Assembly: GCF_900103785.1 (NCBI RefSeq)
Contig: NZ_FNHE01000001.1
Span: 248,001 to 312,000 of the forward strand
DNA length: 64,000 bases
Origin: Geodermatophilus siccatus
Lineage (GTDB): Bacteria > Actinomycetota > Actinomycetes > Mycobacteriales > Geodermatophilaceae
Direction of reading: 5' to 3'
Shown here: positions 1-9,601 of the stretch, one piece after another
How positions within the stretch are numbered: position 1 is the first letter of the stretch
Layout: each line of letters begins with the position of its first letter
Program-made: the position numbers and the translations under genes
Notes under the pieces: model-generated
Seen by the model: the letters and a program-made list of their open reading frames with translations, nothing else
Told to the model about the DNA's origin: nothing
The model's database searches: none

Positions 1-2
1 CC

Positions 3-401
3 AAGGCCATCCCGGACGGCTGGTTCCGCACCGGCGACCTGGCCCGGCAGGACGAGGACGGCTACTTCGCCATCGTCGACCGCAAGAAGGAGATGATCAT
101 CCGCGGGGGCTACAACGTGTACCCGCGGGAGATCGAGGAGGCGCTCTACGAGCACCCCGCGGTCGCCGAGGCCGCGTGCGTCGGCGTCCCGCACCCCGAG
201 CTGGGCGAGGAGGTCGCCGCGGCGGTGGCCCTCAAGCCCGGGCAGCAGGCCGACCCCGACGAGCTGCGCGCCTGGGTCAAGGAGCGGGTGGCCGCCTACA
301 AGTACCCGCGGCACGTCTGGCTGGTCGAGTCCCTGCCCAAGGGACCCACCGGCAAGATCCTCCGCCGGGCCGTCGAGGTCCCCGAGGGGGTGCGGGCGTG
401 A
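3..401 (+). CDS. Acyl-CoA synthetase (AMP-forming), C-terminal fragment
   Basis: Only the last 132 codons lie in the window; the gene starts upstream. Members of this ANL superfamily adenylate a carboxylic acid with ATP and transfer it to CoA. The fragment begins just before the conserved GWFRTGD segment, has the hinge/A8 region ([20 protein letters not shown]) and ends with the C-terminal catalytic lysine in [20 protein letters not shown] is typical of fatty-acid or cyclohexane-carboxylate-type CoA ligases; the substrate cannot be read from the fragment. It lies 52 bp upstream of a PHA-synthesis-like pair on the same strand, so an acyl-CoA supply role for that pair is plausible but inferred. 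Confidence 0.93.
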   Translation, partial: KAIPDGWFRTGDLARQDEDGYFAIVDRKKEMIIRGGYNVYPREIEEALYEHPAVAEAACVGVPHPELGEEVAAAVALKPGQQADPDELRAWVKERVAAYKYPRHVWLVESLPKGPTGKILRRAVEVPEGVRA

Positions 402-453
402 GCGGACCCGCGACCGCACGCACGGACGCAGCACCCACGGTCGAGGAGGACGC

Positions 454-849
454 GTGACCGAGCCACCGCGGTGGCGGCAGGCCTTCGACGCCGTCGAGCG
501 CCGCGTGACCCCCCGGGCGGAGGAGGTCGTCCGCAGCGAGGCCTTCGCCGTCGGTGCCGCCCTGACCCGCCGTGCGGTCACCCTGGCCCGCGGCTCCGCC
601 CGCGACCTGACGGCCCGCGCCTGGCACCTGCTGAACCTGCCGGCCGGGACCGACGTCAGCCGGCTGCGCGCCCAGGTCGGCGCCCTCGACCGCGAGGTCC
701 GCCGGCTGACCCTGCAGCTCGAGGCGGCGCGACGGGAGACCGAGCGCCGCCGCACCCCCGAGGAGTCCGATGCCGACAGTGCCCAGCCCGCAGACGGTGC
801 TCGACCGCGTCCGGCGCGACGTCGAGCGCAACGCCCTGCGCGCCCGTAA
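454..849 (+). CDS. PhaE/phasin-like polyhydroxyalkanoate synthesis protein
   Basis: A 131-residue charged, helical protein. The middle (about residues 55-92) reads LLNLPAGTDVSRLRAQV followed by a heptad-like helix, resembling the C-terminal region of PhaE-type subunits and small PHA-associated proteins, which assist class III PHA synthase. GTG start preceded by GAGGAGG. The last 27 residues are low-complexity R/P/A and overlap the first 80 nt of the PhaC gene in another frame, so the functional part probably ends near residue 105. Assignment rests on the helix pattern plus the adjacent PhaC-like gene; it could be a phasin or an uncharacterised helical protein. Confidence 0.6.
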   Translation: MTEPPRWRQAFDAVERRVTPRAEEVVRSEAFAVGAALTRRAVTLARGSARDLTARAWHLLNLPAGTDVSRLRAQVGALDREVRRLTLQLEAARRETERRRTPEESDADSAQPADGARPRPARRRAQRPARP

Positions 850-1888
850 CGGTCTGCGCCTGGTCAGCGGCGTCGCCCGGCCCGACGTCGGGCAGACGCC
901 CAAGGACGTCGTCTGGCAGCGCGGCCGGACCCAGCTGTGGCACTACCGCAACGACCCCGACACCCACGGCGGGGTCCGGTACTCGCCACCGCTGCTCGTC
1001 GTGTTCAGCCTGGTCAGCCGCAGTTACATCCTCGACCTGGCGCCGGGCAACAGCTTCGTCGAGCAGCTGCTCCGCGCCGGCTTCGACGTCTACCTGCTCG
1101 ACTGGGGCGAACCGGACGAGCGGGACGCCGCCAACACCCTCGAGGACTACGTCGACGACTACATCCCGGCCGGCGTCCAGCGGGTGCTGGAGGTCTCCGG
1201 GGCCGACGAGGTCACCCTGTTCGGCTACTGCTTCGGCGGCGACCTCGCCCTCCTCTACGCCGCCCACCACCCGGACGCGCCGATCCGCAGCCTCACCGTG
1301 CTGGCCACCCCGGCCGACTTCCGGCACATGGGCCCGCTGGCCGACCTGTTCCGGGTCGGCGGCCTGGAGGTGTCCGACGTGCTGGACGCCGACGGCAACG
1401 TGCCGCCCCGGGTCGTCCTGCAGGGCTTCAAGACGCTGACCCCCACCGCCGAGGTGACCCGCTACGTGACGCTGTGGGAGCGCCTCTGGAACGACGAGTA
1501 CGTGGCCGGCTACCAGGCCATGACCGGCTGGTCGGACGACCACGTCCCCTTCCCCGGGGCCGCCGCGGAGGAGACGGTGCGGATGCTGGTGCGCGACAAC
1601 GGGATGGTCACCGACCGGCTGGCGGTGGGCGGCGACCGCGTGCACCTGTCCGACATCCGGGTGCCGTTCCTGACCGTCCGGGCCGATCGCGACCACATCG
1701 TCCCGGCAGAGGCCAGCGCCCCCCTGATCGACCTGGTCGGCTCCCCGGACAAGCACGAGCTGCGGCTGCCGGCCGGGCACATGGGCCTGGTCGTCGGTCG
1801 GACGGCGGCCCGGACGACGGTGCCCACGATCATCGACTTCCTCCGACGGCGCAGTGAGCCGCTGCAGGGCGAGGAGGTCGCCCGGTGA
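770..1888 (+). CDS. phaC: Class III-type poly(3-hydroxyalkanoate) synthase PhaC-like (alpha/beta hydrolase fold)
   Basis: 372 residues. The lipase-like box is GYCFGGDL with Cys154 replacing the usual serine, which is diagnostic of PHA synthases. The other triad members are visible as an Asp in RADRDHIVP (Asp306/Asp308) and His337 in AGHMGLVV. The length fits class III PhaC (about 350-370). It would polymerise hydroxyacyl-CoA into polyester granules with a PhaE-type partner, here the upstream gene. ATG start at 770 overlaps that gene by 80 nt; a GTG at 797 is an alternative start. Its stop overlaps the next start (GTGA). Distant PhaC-like hydrolases of unknown substrate exist in actinobacteria, so true PHA production is inferred. 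Confidence 0.85.
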   Translation: MPTVPSPQTVLDRVRRDVERNALRARNGLRLVSGVARPDVGQTPKDVVWQRGRTQLWHYRNDPDTHGGVRYSPPLLVVFSLVSRSYILDLAPGNSFVEQLLRAGFDVYLLDWGEPDERDAANTLEDYVDDYIPAGVQRVLEVSGADEVTLFGYCFGGDLALLYAAHHPDAPIRSLTVLATPADFRHMGPLADLFRVGGLEVSDVLDADGNVPPRVVLQGFKTLTPTAEVTRYVTLWERLWNDEYVAGYQAMTGWSDDHVPFPGAAAEETVRMLVRDNGMVTDRLAVGGDRVHLSDIRVPFLTVRADRDHIVPAEASAPLIDLVGSPDKHELRLPAGHMGLVVGRTAARTTVPTIIDFLRRRSEPLQGEEVAR

Positions 1889-2427
1889 CCACCGTGACCC
1901 CGCTGACCGAGGCGCACTGCGAGGCCCTGGTGCGCTTCTTCGCCGACCTCCCCGAGGGCGACCGGACCTTCATCCGCGAGGACGTCACCGACCCCGAGGT
2001 CGTGCGCGGCTGGGCGGCCGGCTCACCGGGGGTCGACCGCTGGGTGGCGGTGGACGACGGCGGCCGGGTGTTCGGCTACGTCGCCGTCCTCCGGCTGCCC
2101 GGCTGGTCCGACCACGTCGGCGAGGTCCGGCTGGTGGTCTCGCCCGACCGCCGCGGCTCGGGGCTGGGGCGGGAGCTGGCCCGGCACGCCGTGGTGCACG
2201 CCCTCGAGGCCGGGCTGACCAAGCTCGTCGTCGAGGTGGTCGCCGACCAGGGGCCGGCCCTGGCGCTGTTCACCGGTCTGGGCTTCACCGGGGAGGCACT
2301 GCTGGAGGACCACATCCGCGACCGGGAGGGGAACCTGCGCGACCTCATGGTGCTGGCCCACCACGTCGACGACACCTGGGCCGGCATGGACGCGGTCGGC
2401 CTCACGGAGGCGCTCGACACGCCCTGA
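1885..2427 (+). CDS. GNAT family N-acetyltransferase
   Basis: 180 residues with a recognisable GNAT core: VGEVRLVVSPDRRGSGLG contains strand beta4 and the acetyl-CoA pyrophosphate-binding loop (R/Q-x-x-G-x-G/A pattern as RRGSGLG), followed by the helix and the ALFTGLGFTGEALL beta5-6 region. The substrate is not predictable. GTG start overlaps the PhaC stop by 4 nt (GTGA), implying translational coupling in the same operon. Confidence 0.88.
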   Translation: MTTVTPLTEAHCEALVRFFADLPEGDRTFIREDVTDPEVVRGWAAGSPGVDRWVAVDDGGRVFGYVAVLRLPGWSDHVGEVRLVVSPDRRGSGLGRELARHAVVHALEAGLTKLVVEVVADQGPALALFTGLGFTGEALLEDHIRDREGNLRDLMVLAHHVDDTWAGMDAVGLTEALDTP

Positions 2428-2558
2428 GGGGTCGGCGACGGGTCGTCCCGCGACCGTCTCGTCGCCGTCTCCCGGACGTTCCCGGCCCGACACCTGCGCC
2501 CGCGACGCTCCCGGTGCGAGCGGACCACCCGGGTCCGCCGCACGTCCCGGGAGGCACC

Positions 2559-3308
2559 GTGACCGCTGCGACCTCGTCGACCTGGCTGCGCGTCGGCGCC
2601 ACCGTCGCCGCGGGCCGTCTGCGTCCGCCCGTGGGCAGCAGCCGGCGCCGCAGCGTCTGCGGCGCCGCCCGCGTGCTGACCGGCCTGGGGGTGCGCGTGG
2701 AGGTCCACGTGCCGGCCACGGCCTGGCCGCGCACCGGCACCGGGCTGCTGCTCGTGTCGAACACCGCCACCGCCCTGGACCCGCTGGCGCTGCTCACCGT
2801 CGTCCCCGGCGCCGCGGTCGCCGGGGTCCCCCACCGGCTCGCGGGGGTGCCGGTGCCGGCGGTCCCCGCGGTCTCCGCGCGGATCGCCACGCACCTGCGC
2901 CTGGGGACGCCGGTCAGCGTGCGCCCCGAGGAGGGCGTGCGGGGTGGCGCGGGTCTGGGCCGCTTCTCCCCCGCCCTGCTGGCCGCCGCGGTGGACGCCG
3001 GCGCCGCGGTGTGCCCGGTCGCCGTCCGCTGGCGCGGCGCGGCGTCCCCGCCGCCTGTCGGACGCTCGACGGTGGCGGCCATGCGCTGGCTGGCCGCCTC
3101 CCCCGGCACCGTCGCGGAGGTGCACCTGCTGCCCGCGCTGTCCTCCGCCGGCGCGACGCCGCGGGAGCTGGCGACCACGGCCGAGTACGCGGTGGCCGCG
3201 GCCCTGGAGATCCCGTCCCCGGCCCCGTCCCGAGGCTCCGGCCCCCTCCCGGGTCCCGCCCCGAGCGCGCGAGGGGTGGGGAGGAGGGGGTCCTTCTCCG
3301 AGGCGTGA
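2559..3308 (+). CDS. Degenerate lysophospholipid acyltransferase (PlsC-like)
   Basis: 249 residues starting at GTG 2559, seven bases after a GGGAGG ribosome site. The fold is recognisable as an AGPAT/PlsC acyltransferase: LLLVSNTATALDPLALL aligns with the NHXXXXD block, and VRPEEGVRGGAGLGRFSPA aligns with the FPEGT-type substrate-binding block. The catalytic His of HX4D is Thr69 here (NTATALD), and FPEGT has become RPEEG, so acyl transfer by the usual mechanism looks unlikely. The last 25 or so residues are encoded inside a dispersed palindromic repeat and look acquired. It may be a pseudo-enzyme or a decaying gene; alternatively it uses another base. Confidence 0.62.
   Translation: MTAATSSTWLRVGATVAAGRLRPPVGSSRRRSVCGAARVLTGLGVRVEVHVPATAWPRTGTGLLLVSNTATALDPLALLTVVPGAAVAGVPHRLAGVPVPAVPAVSARIATHLRLGTPVSVRPEEGVRGGAGLGRFSPALLAAAVDAGAAVCPVAVRWRGAASPPPVGRSTVAAMRWLAASPGTVAEVHLLPALSSAGATPRELATTAEYAVAAALEIPSPAPSRGSGPLPGPAPSARGVGRRGSFSEA
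3221..3295 (-). repeat. Dispersed GC-rich palindromic repeat (reverse orientation), inside the 3' end of a CDS
   Basis: The reverse complement reads as an element of the same family as at 8566, 9461, 17362, 21058, 27215, 29214 and 50122: a C-rich arm (GGACCCCCTCCTCCCCACCC), a central CTCG..GGCGGGACCC core and a GGGGCCG-type end. It is translated as the proline/glycine-rich tail of the acyltransferase-like protein and overlaps its last codons. Confidence 0.65.
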
Positions 3309-3327
3309 GGAGGACGGGGTCCTCCTC

Positions 3328-4962
<1,635 letters not shown>

Positions 4963-5016
4963 GGGGCACCAGGGTGCCAAGCCCGGCCGGGACGGCGCGA
5001 ACGGGTTCCGCCGGCC

Positions 5017-6090
5017 TCAATCCTCGAGGTCGTCCTCCCCGGGGTCGTCCTCCTCGAGGACGTCGTCGGCCATCTCGTCGAGCATGCTCTCCAGCGCGGT
5101 GTCGGCCTCCCCCGGCGGGCGGCGCTGCACCCGCCAGGGCTGCAGGTCGTCGTAGCCGCGCACCGACACCCGGCGCAGCGGCCGCACCCGGTAGCGGGGC
5201 AGCCCGCGCAGCTGCCGGGCGAGGTCCCGGTCGACCAGCAGCGTGCCGGGCCGGGCGATCGAGGTGAGCCGGCTGGCCAGGTTCACCACCGGTGAGTACA
5301 CGTCGCCGAGGTGGGTGAGCACGGTGCCGTACGCGGCGCCGACCCGCAGCGGCGGGCGGTCCTCGGCCTGCCAGGCCTCGGGCAGTTCCAGCCCGATCTC
5401 CACGGCGTCGATCGCCGAGACGGCGGTGTAGAGCACGCCGTCCCCCACCGTCTTGACCACCCGGCCGTGGTGGCGGGCGATGACCTCGCTCCCGATGCTC
5501 TCGAAGTCCTCCACCATCGCGCCGAGCTCCCGCCCACCCATCCCCCGGCTGCGGCTGGTGTAGCCGACCAGGTCGGCGAAGCCGACGGCGAGCTCCCGCC
5601 GGGCGACGGCAGCCGCCGGGGTGAGCAGCCGGTCGGCGTTGGCCGCCAGGTGCCGCCGCCACACGTAGGTCTGCAGCTCACGCAGCAGGGGGAAGAGGCT
5701 GCGGGCGGCGGCCACGGCCTCCTCCGGCGGGACGGCGCGCCCGCCCTCGGCGCCGCCGCGGGACAGGGCGTCGGCGAGCAGGTCGGTCTGCCAGTCGGCC
5801 AGCCGCGACAGCGACTGCCCCATGGCGCGGGCGATCGAGGCCTCGCTGCCCGGCTCGACGAAGCCCGAGTCGATGAGCGCGCGGAGCAGCTCCAGCGCCC
5901 GGACGTCGGCGTCGGTGAAGACCGGGTCGTCGTCGGCGGCGTCGGGGAAGCCGAGCGCCCGCCACAGCCGCCGGGTCCGCTCGGGGGGCAGACCGGCCAT
6001 CGCGGCGATCTGCAGCCGGGTGTAGCGGCGCGGACCGTCGAGGAGCAGGCGCAGCAGCGCCTCGTGGGCGTCGCCGGCGTCCGCCACCAC
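5017..6090 (-). CDS. Class III adenylate/guanylate cyclase
   Basis: 357 residues. The N-terminal 150 residues are helical and regulatory (an HTH-like segment near RYTRLQIAAMAGLP). The catalytic domain, about 165-320, keeps every key residue: metal Asp173 (GFADLVGYT) and Asp217 (KTVGDG), base-selecting Lys213 and Asp263 (HLGDVYSPVVN), and transition-state Asn270 and Arg274 (NLASR). The Lys/Asp pair predicts ATP to cAMP. The layout resembles mycobacterial Rv2212. The C-terminus is very acidic (residues 330-357). GTG 6090 is chosen inside a short frame-open leader that overlaps the universal stress protein stop; the two genes probably form one transcript. Cytosolic, as no membrane segment is visible. 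Confidence 0.9.
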   Translation of the reverse strand: MVADAGDAHEALLRLLLDGPRRYTRLQIAAMAGLPPERTRRLWRALGFPDAADDDPVFTDADVRALELLRALIDSGFVEPGSEASIARAMGQSLSRLADWQTDLLADALSRGGAEGGRAVPPEEAVAAARSLFPLLRELQTYVWRRHLAANADRLLTPAAAVARRELAVGFADLVGYTSRSRGMGGRELGAMVEDFESIGSEVIARHHGRVVKTVGDGVLYTAVSAIDAVEIGLELPEAWQAEDRPPLRVGAAYGTVLTHLGDVYSPVVNLASRLTSIARPGTLLVDRDLARQLRGLPRYRVRPLRRVSVRGYDDLQPWRVQRRPPGEADTALESMLDEMADDVLEEDDPGEDDLED

Positions 6091-6122
6091 GTCTGGGTCC
6101 CGAGGGGTGTCCGGCAGGGCCG

Positions 6123-6581
6123 TCAGCCCGTGGTGTGGACGACCAGGACGTCGACCGACGAGCGTCGGGTCACGTCCGCCGGCACCGACCCGATCAGCCG
6201 GCCCTTGAGGCTGTCGAGCCCCCGGTTGCCGACGACGAGCAGGTCGGCCTGGGCGCGGGTGACGACGTCGAGCAGGGTCTCGACCGGCGAGCCGACGACG
6301 GCCATCTGCTCGACCTCCCCCGCGCCGGCCCCGACGGCCTCCTCCGCGGCGCGCCGCACGACGTCGTCCGCCGGCTCGGACCCGACCACCGGGTACGCGC
6401 CCTCGCCCCGCTGGTCCCGCGCGCGGCGCCCCTCGCGCTCGTCCGCCCGCAGCGGCAGGTAGGCGCACACGATCACCAGCCGCGCCCGGCAGGCCCCGGC
6501 GAGGGCCCCGGCACGGCGCACCGCCAGCAGCGAGGAGTCCGACCCGTCGGTCCCGACGACCACCGTGCGGTAGGCGCTCAC
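6123..6581 (-). CDS. Universal stress protein (UspA family)
   Basis: 152 residues, one Usp domain. It starts YRTVVVGTDGSDSS and ends with the ATP-binding signature G-x2-G-x9-G-S (GNRGLDSLKGRLIGS) followed by VDVLVVH, so it is the nucleotide-binding class. The GTG start sits three bases after GAGGAGGG, decisive against longer in-frame versions. Encoded immediately upstream of the cyclase on the same strand, which suggests joint expression and a possible cAMP/stress link; actinobacterial Usp proteins are often tied to cyclic-nucleotide signalling, but the functional link here is inferred. Confidence 0.92.
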   Translation of the reverse strand: MSAYRTVVVGTDGSDSSLLAVRRAGALAGACRARLVIVCAYLPLRADEREGRRARDQRGEGAYPVVGSEPADDVVRRAAEEAVGAGAGEVEQMAVVGSPVETLLDVVTRAQADLLVVGNRGLDSLKGRLIGSVPADVTRRSSVDVLVVHTTG

Positions 6582-6835
6582 GGACCCTCCTCGATGGCCT
6601 GCCCGGGCCGCCTCGAGCGGCACGGCTCCGGCTCGCCGGGGAGCCGGCTCACCCGCCTGACCGGGCAACCTACCGAAGACGCCGGTCACGCGGTGTGCGC
6701 GGGGTCACGCCGGGACGCGCGCGGAGCGGACCGGAGGGTGCCGTTGCGTCCGCCGGGTGCGCTTGGATGGGGACGTCGCCCGGCCGACGCGAGGAGAGCG
6801 CCATCCACCCCGGCAGCAGCCGCCACCGCGACCCC

Positions 6836-7759
6836 GTGCGGGTCGAGGTCCGCAGCCTCAGCAAGAGCTTCGGCGCCGTCCGCGCCGTCTCCGACCTCAG
6901 CTTCACCGTCGAGCCGGGCGCCGTCACCGGCTTCCTCGGACCCAACGGGGCCGGCAAGACGACGACGCTGCGCATGGTCCTGGGCCTCGAGCGGCCGGAC
7001 ACGGGGACGGCGACCTTCGACGGCGTCGCCTATCCCGACCTCCCGTCGCCCGTGCGCAGGGTCGGCGCGGTGCTCGAGACGGCGTTCCACCCGGCGCGGT
7101 CCGGGCGCAACCACCTGCGGGTGTACTGCCGGGCCGCGGGCCTGCCGGTCACGCGCGCCGACGAGGTCCTCGCCCAGGTCGGCCTGGCCGACGCCGGCCG
7201 GCGTCGCGCGGGCGGCTACTCGCTGGGGATGCGGCAGCGGCTGGCGCTGGCCACCGCGCTGCTCGGCGACCCGGCGGTGCTGGTGCTCGACGAGCCGGCC
7301 AACGGGCTGGACCCGGAGGGCATCCACTGGCTCCGCGGCTTCCTGCGCCACCTCGCGCACGACGAGGGGCGCACCGTGCTGGTCTCCAGCCACCTGCTCG
7401 CCGAGATGGAGCAGACCGCCGACCGCGTGGTCATCGTCGGCGCCGGCCGGCTGGTCCGCGAGGGCTCGCTGGCCGAGCTGCGCTCCGGCGCGCAGGGCAG
7501 CGGCGCGGTGCTGGTGCGCAGCCCCGAGGCCGGCCGGCTGGCCGAGGTCCTCGGCGCCGCTGGGTTCGCCGTCGCACCGAGCGAGGACGGCCGGGTCACG
7601 GTCACCGGGACGACGCCGGACGCCGTGGGTGCGCAGGCCTTCCGGGCCGGGGTCGAGCTGCACGAGCTGCGCGCGGAGACCAGCGGCCTGGAGGAGCTGT
7701 ACTTCCGGCTCACCGCCGGCCAGGAGCAGTACGCCGCACCCCAGGGGGCCACCCGATGA
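6836..7759 (+). CDS. ABC transporter ATP-binding protein (ABC-2 type)
   Basis: 307 residues. Walker A GPNGAGKT at residues 35-42, a YSLGMRQRLALA signature, Walker B VLVLDEPANGLDP and the H-loop in LVSSHLLAEME. The C-terminal 90 residues follow the DrrA/BcrA-type accessory pattern. It powers the permease encoded next, forming an exporter of unknown substrate. GTG 6836 starts just before the conserved VEVRSLSKSFG. GAGGAGAG lies nearer an ATC codon at 6803, so a rare upstream start cannot be excluded. Its stop overlaps the permease ATG (ATGA). Confidence 0.9.
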   Translation: MRVEVRSLSKSFGAVRAVSDLSFTVEPGAVTGFLGPNGAGKTTTLRMVLGLERPDTGTATFDGVAYPDLPSPVRRVGAVLETAFHPARSGRNHLRVYCRAAGLPVTRADEVLAQVGLADAGRRRAGGYSLGMRQRLALATALLGDPAVLVLDEPANGLDPEGIHWLRGFLRHLAHDEGRTVLVSSHLLAEMEQTADRVVIVGAGRLVREGSLAELRSGAQGSGAVLVRSPEAGRLAEVLGAAGFAVAPSEDGRVTVTGTTPDAVGAQAFRAGVELHELRAETSGLEELYFRLTAGQEQYAAPQGATR

Positions 7760-8523
7760 CCGCGCTCGTCCGCGCCGAGTGGACCAAGCTGTTCACCACC
7801 CGGGTCTGGATCGGGCTGCTGGCCGGCGCCTGCGTGATGGCCGGCGGGTTCGCCGCCCTGCTCACCGGGCTCGCCGGCCAGGAGGGTGGCCCGCCGCCCG
7901 TCGGCTCGCCCGACTACGAGGCGCTGGCCCTCGCCGTCGCGGCCAACGCCGTGGTGTTCGCGCTGATCCTCGGCATCATCGGGATGACCCAGGAGTTCCG
8001 GCACCGCACCGCGACCCCGACCTTCCTCACCACGCCCAGGCGCGGCCGGGTCGTGGTCGCCAAGCTGGTGGCCTACGCGCTGGCCGCCGTCCCGTTCGCG
8101 CTGGCGGCGGTGGCCGTGACGGTCGCGGTGGTCGTCGTCTACGCCGGGGCGCGGGGCGCCGCGCCGTCCCTGACCGGCGAGAACGCGGAGGTGCTGCTCA
8201 GCGCCGGGCTGGCGATCGTCGTGTACGCGGTCATCGGCGTGGGCCTGGGCGCGCTGCTGCGCAACCAGGTCGGGGCGATCGTCGGGGCGCTGGTCTACCT
8301 CTACGTCGTCGAGCCGCTGCTGTCGGCCTTCTCCGCCACGGCGGCGGTCTACAAGTGGCTGCCCGGCGGCGCGCTGGAGGCCATGACCACCACCTTCCGC
8401 GGCCCGCAGGCCATCGCCCCCGACCTCCTCGAGCGGTGGCAGGGCGGCCTGTTGCTGCTCGGCTACGGTCTGGTGGCGGCGCTCGTGGGCACTCTGCTCT
8501 CCGTCCGCCGCGACGTCGTCTGA
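7756..8523 (+). CDS. ABC-2 type transporter permease
   Basis: 255 residues with about six hydrophobic segments: near 17-40, 60-80, 105-130, 150-175, 178-200 and 230-250. The soluble start MTALVRAEWTKLFTTR and the motif QEFRHRTATPTFLTTPRR are typical of DrrB/ABC-2 subunits paired with DrrA-like ATPases. Translation is coupled to the ATPase by ATGA. The last codons (RRDVV) are the first copy of a 20-bp tandem repeat that continues beyond the stop codon. Confidence 0.88.
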   Translation: MTALVRAEWTKLFTTRVWIGLLAGACVMAGGFAALLTGLAGQEGGPPPVGSPDYEALALAVAANAVVFALILGIIGMTQEFRHRTATPTFLTTPRRGRVVVAKLVAYALAAVPFALAAVAVTVAVVVVYAGARGAAPSLTGENAEVLLSAGLAIVVYAVIGVGLGALLRNQVGAIVGALVYLYVVEPLLSAFSATAAVYKWLPGGALEAMTTTFRGPQAIAPDLLERWQGGLLLLGYGLVAALVGTLLSVRRDVV

Positions 8524-8568
8524 TGAAGCGCGACGTCGTCTGATGAAGCGCGACGTCGTCCGATGAAG
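8509..8568 (+). repeat. Three-copy 20-bp tandem repeat across a stop codon
   Basis: Copies at 8509-8528, 8529-8548 and 8549-8568 of CGCGACGTCGTCTGATGAAG; the third has one change (C for T). Copy 1 contains the permease stop TGA. Each copy carries ATGAAG, and copies 1-2 could encode only the peptide MKRDVV. Confidence 0.9.
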
Positions 8569-8624
8569 GACCCCCTGCCCCCACCACTCACGAGCTCACG
8601 GCGGGGCCCTGCAGGGGCCGCGCT
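8566..8624 (+). repeat. Dispersed GC-rich palindromic repeat
   Basis: Between the transporter and ankyrin genes. Arms AGGACCCCCTGCCCC and GGGGCCCTGCAGGGGCC surround a central CACGAGCTCACGG; the two ends can pair through GGCCCCTGCAGGG-type sequence. Same family as at 9461, 17362 and 50122. Confidence 0.7.
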
Positions 8625-8648
8625 CCCGATCGGAACGGGGATCGCCCC

Positions 8649-9458
8649 ATGACCACGCGCATGACCGCCCCGCGACTGGCCCGGCTGATCGCCGACGGCG
8701 ACCTCGAGGCCGTGCGTGCCGCCGTCCAGGACTCCCCCCGGCTGCTGACCGCCACGGTGGAGCGCGACGGCCAGGGCGGCTGGACGCCGCTGCACCTGGC
8801 CGTCGCCGAGGGGCGCGCCGAGGTGGTGCGACTGCTGGTGGAGGCCGGCGCGGACGTCTCCGCGCGGACCGAGCACGGCCGGGACCCGCTGCACACCGCG
8901 CTGGAGTCAGCGCCCGGACTGGTCCCGCTGCTGCGCGAGCTGGGCGCCCCGGTCGACGCCGCCAGCGCCGCCTACCTCGACGACGTCGAGCGGCTGCGCG
9001 CCGAGCTGGACGCCGGTGCCCCGCTGACCGACCCGGTGACGGGGGTGGACCTGCTGACCCTCGCCGCGGCCGGCGGTGCCGCCGGCAGCACCCGGACGCT
9101 GCTGGACCGGGGCGCCCACGTCGACCACGGCGCGCTGCACGCCGCCGCGGCGAGCACCCGGCTCGAGCTGGTCCGCCTGCTGCTGACCGCCGGGGCCGAC
9201 GTCAACCGGCGCGAACCCGACACCGGCCGCTCCCCGCTGCACGCGGCTGTCGCCGGCGCTCCCGGGCGCGACGCGTCCGACGTGGTCCGCGTCCTGCTGG
9301 ACGCGGGAGCCGACGTCAACGCCACCACCGTCGACGGCGCCACCGCCCTCGACATCAGCCGGGTCGCCGCGGCCCGCACCCGCCGGGACGACGCAGGTCG
9401 GGCGACCACGCACGACGCCCTCGCCGACCTGCTCGTCGCACGCGGCGCCACGGACTGA
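8649..9458 (+). CDS. Ankyrin-repeat protein
   Basis: 269 residues built almost wholly of ankyrin repeats. Clear repeat cores are GWTPLHLAVAEGRAEVVRLLVEAGADV (about 43-70), a diverged DPLHTALESAPGLVPLLRELGAPV, LTLAAAGGAAGSTRTLLDRGAHV, LHAAAASTRLELVRLLLTAGADV and SPLHAAVAG...VVRVLLDAGADVN. No signal peptide or catalytic domain, so it is a cytosolic protein-binding scaffold of unknown partner. ATG start; a second in-frame ATG lies 15 nt later. Flanked on both sides by palindromic repeats, so probably a single-gene transcript. Confidence 0.88.
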   Translation: MTTRMTAPRLARLIADGDLEAVRAAVQDSPRLLTATVERDGQGGWTPLHLAVAEGRAEVVRLLVEAGADVSARTEHGRDPLHTALESAPGLVPLLRELGAPVDAASAAYLDDVERLRAELDAGAPLTDPVTGVDLLTLAAAGGAAGSTRTLLDRGAHVDHGALHAAAASTRLELVRLLLTAGADVNRREPDTGRSPLHAAVAGAPGRDASDVVRVLLDAGADVNATTVDGATALDISRVAAARTRRDDAGRATTHDALADLLVARGATD

Positions 9459-9460
9459 GG

Positions 9461-9570
9461 GAGGCCCGCCCTGCCCCCCACCACTTCCGGGCTCGCGGCG
9501 GGACCCTGCAGGGGGCCGCCCGTCCTCCCCACCCCTCGCAGGCTCGGGGCGGCGCCCTGGACGGGGCCGT
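9461..9570 (+). repeat. Two-unit composite palindromic repeat
   Basis: Unit 1 (about 9461-9518) reads CCCTGCCCCCCACCAC...GCGGCGGGACCCTGCAGGGG. Unit 2 (about 9519-9570) reads CGTCCTCCCCACCCCTCGC...CCTGGACGGGGCCG. The same two units in the same order, on the opposite strand, are at 50122-50222. Probably transcribed as strong hairpins after the ankyrin gene. Confidence 0.75.
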
Positions 9571-9601
9571 TTCGCACCCGGTCCGCACAGAGCTGCGGGC
9601 G

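Noticed and set aside
1854-2558. In-frame upstream extension of the acyltransferase-like gene
   Set aside because: It is translated in another frame over a clear GNAT gene, is Arg/Gly/Pro noise, and a good GGGAGG plus GTG start exists at 2559.
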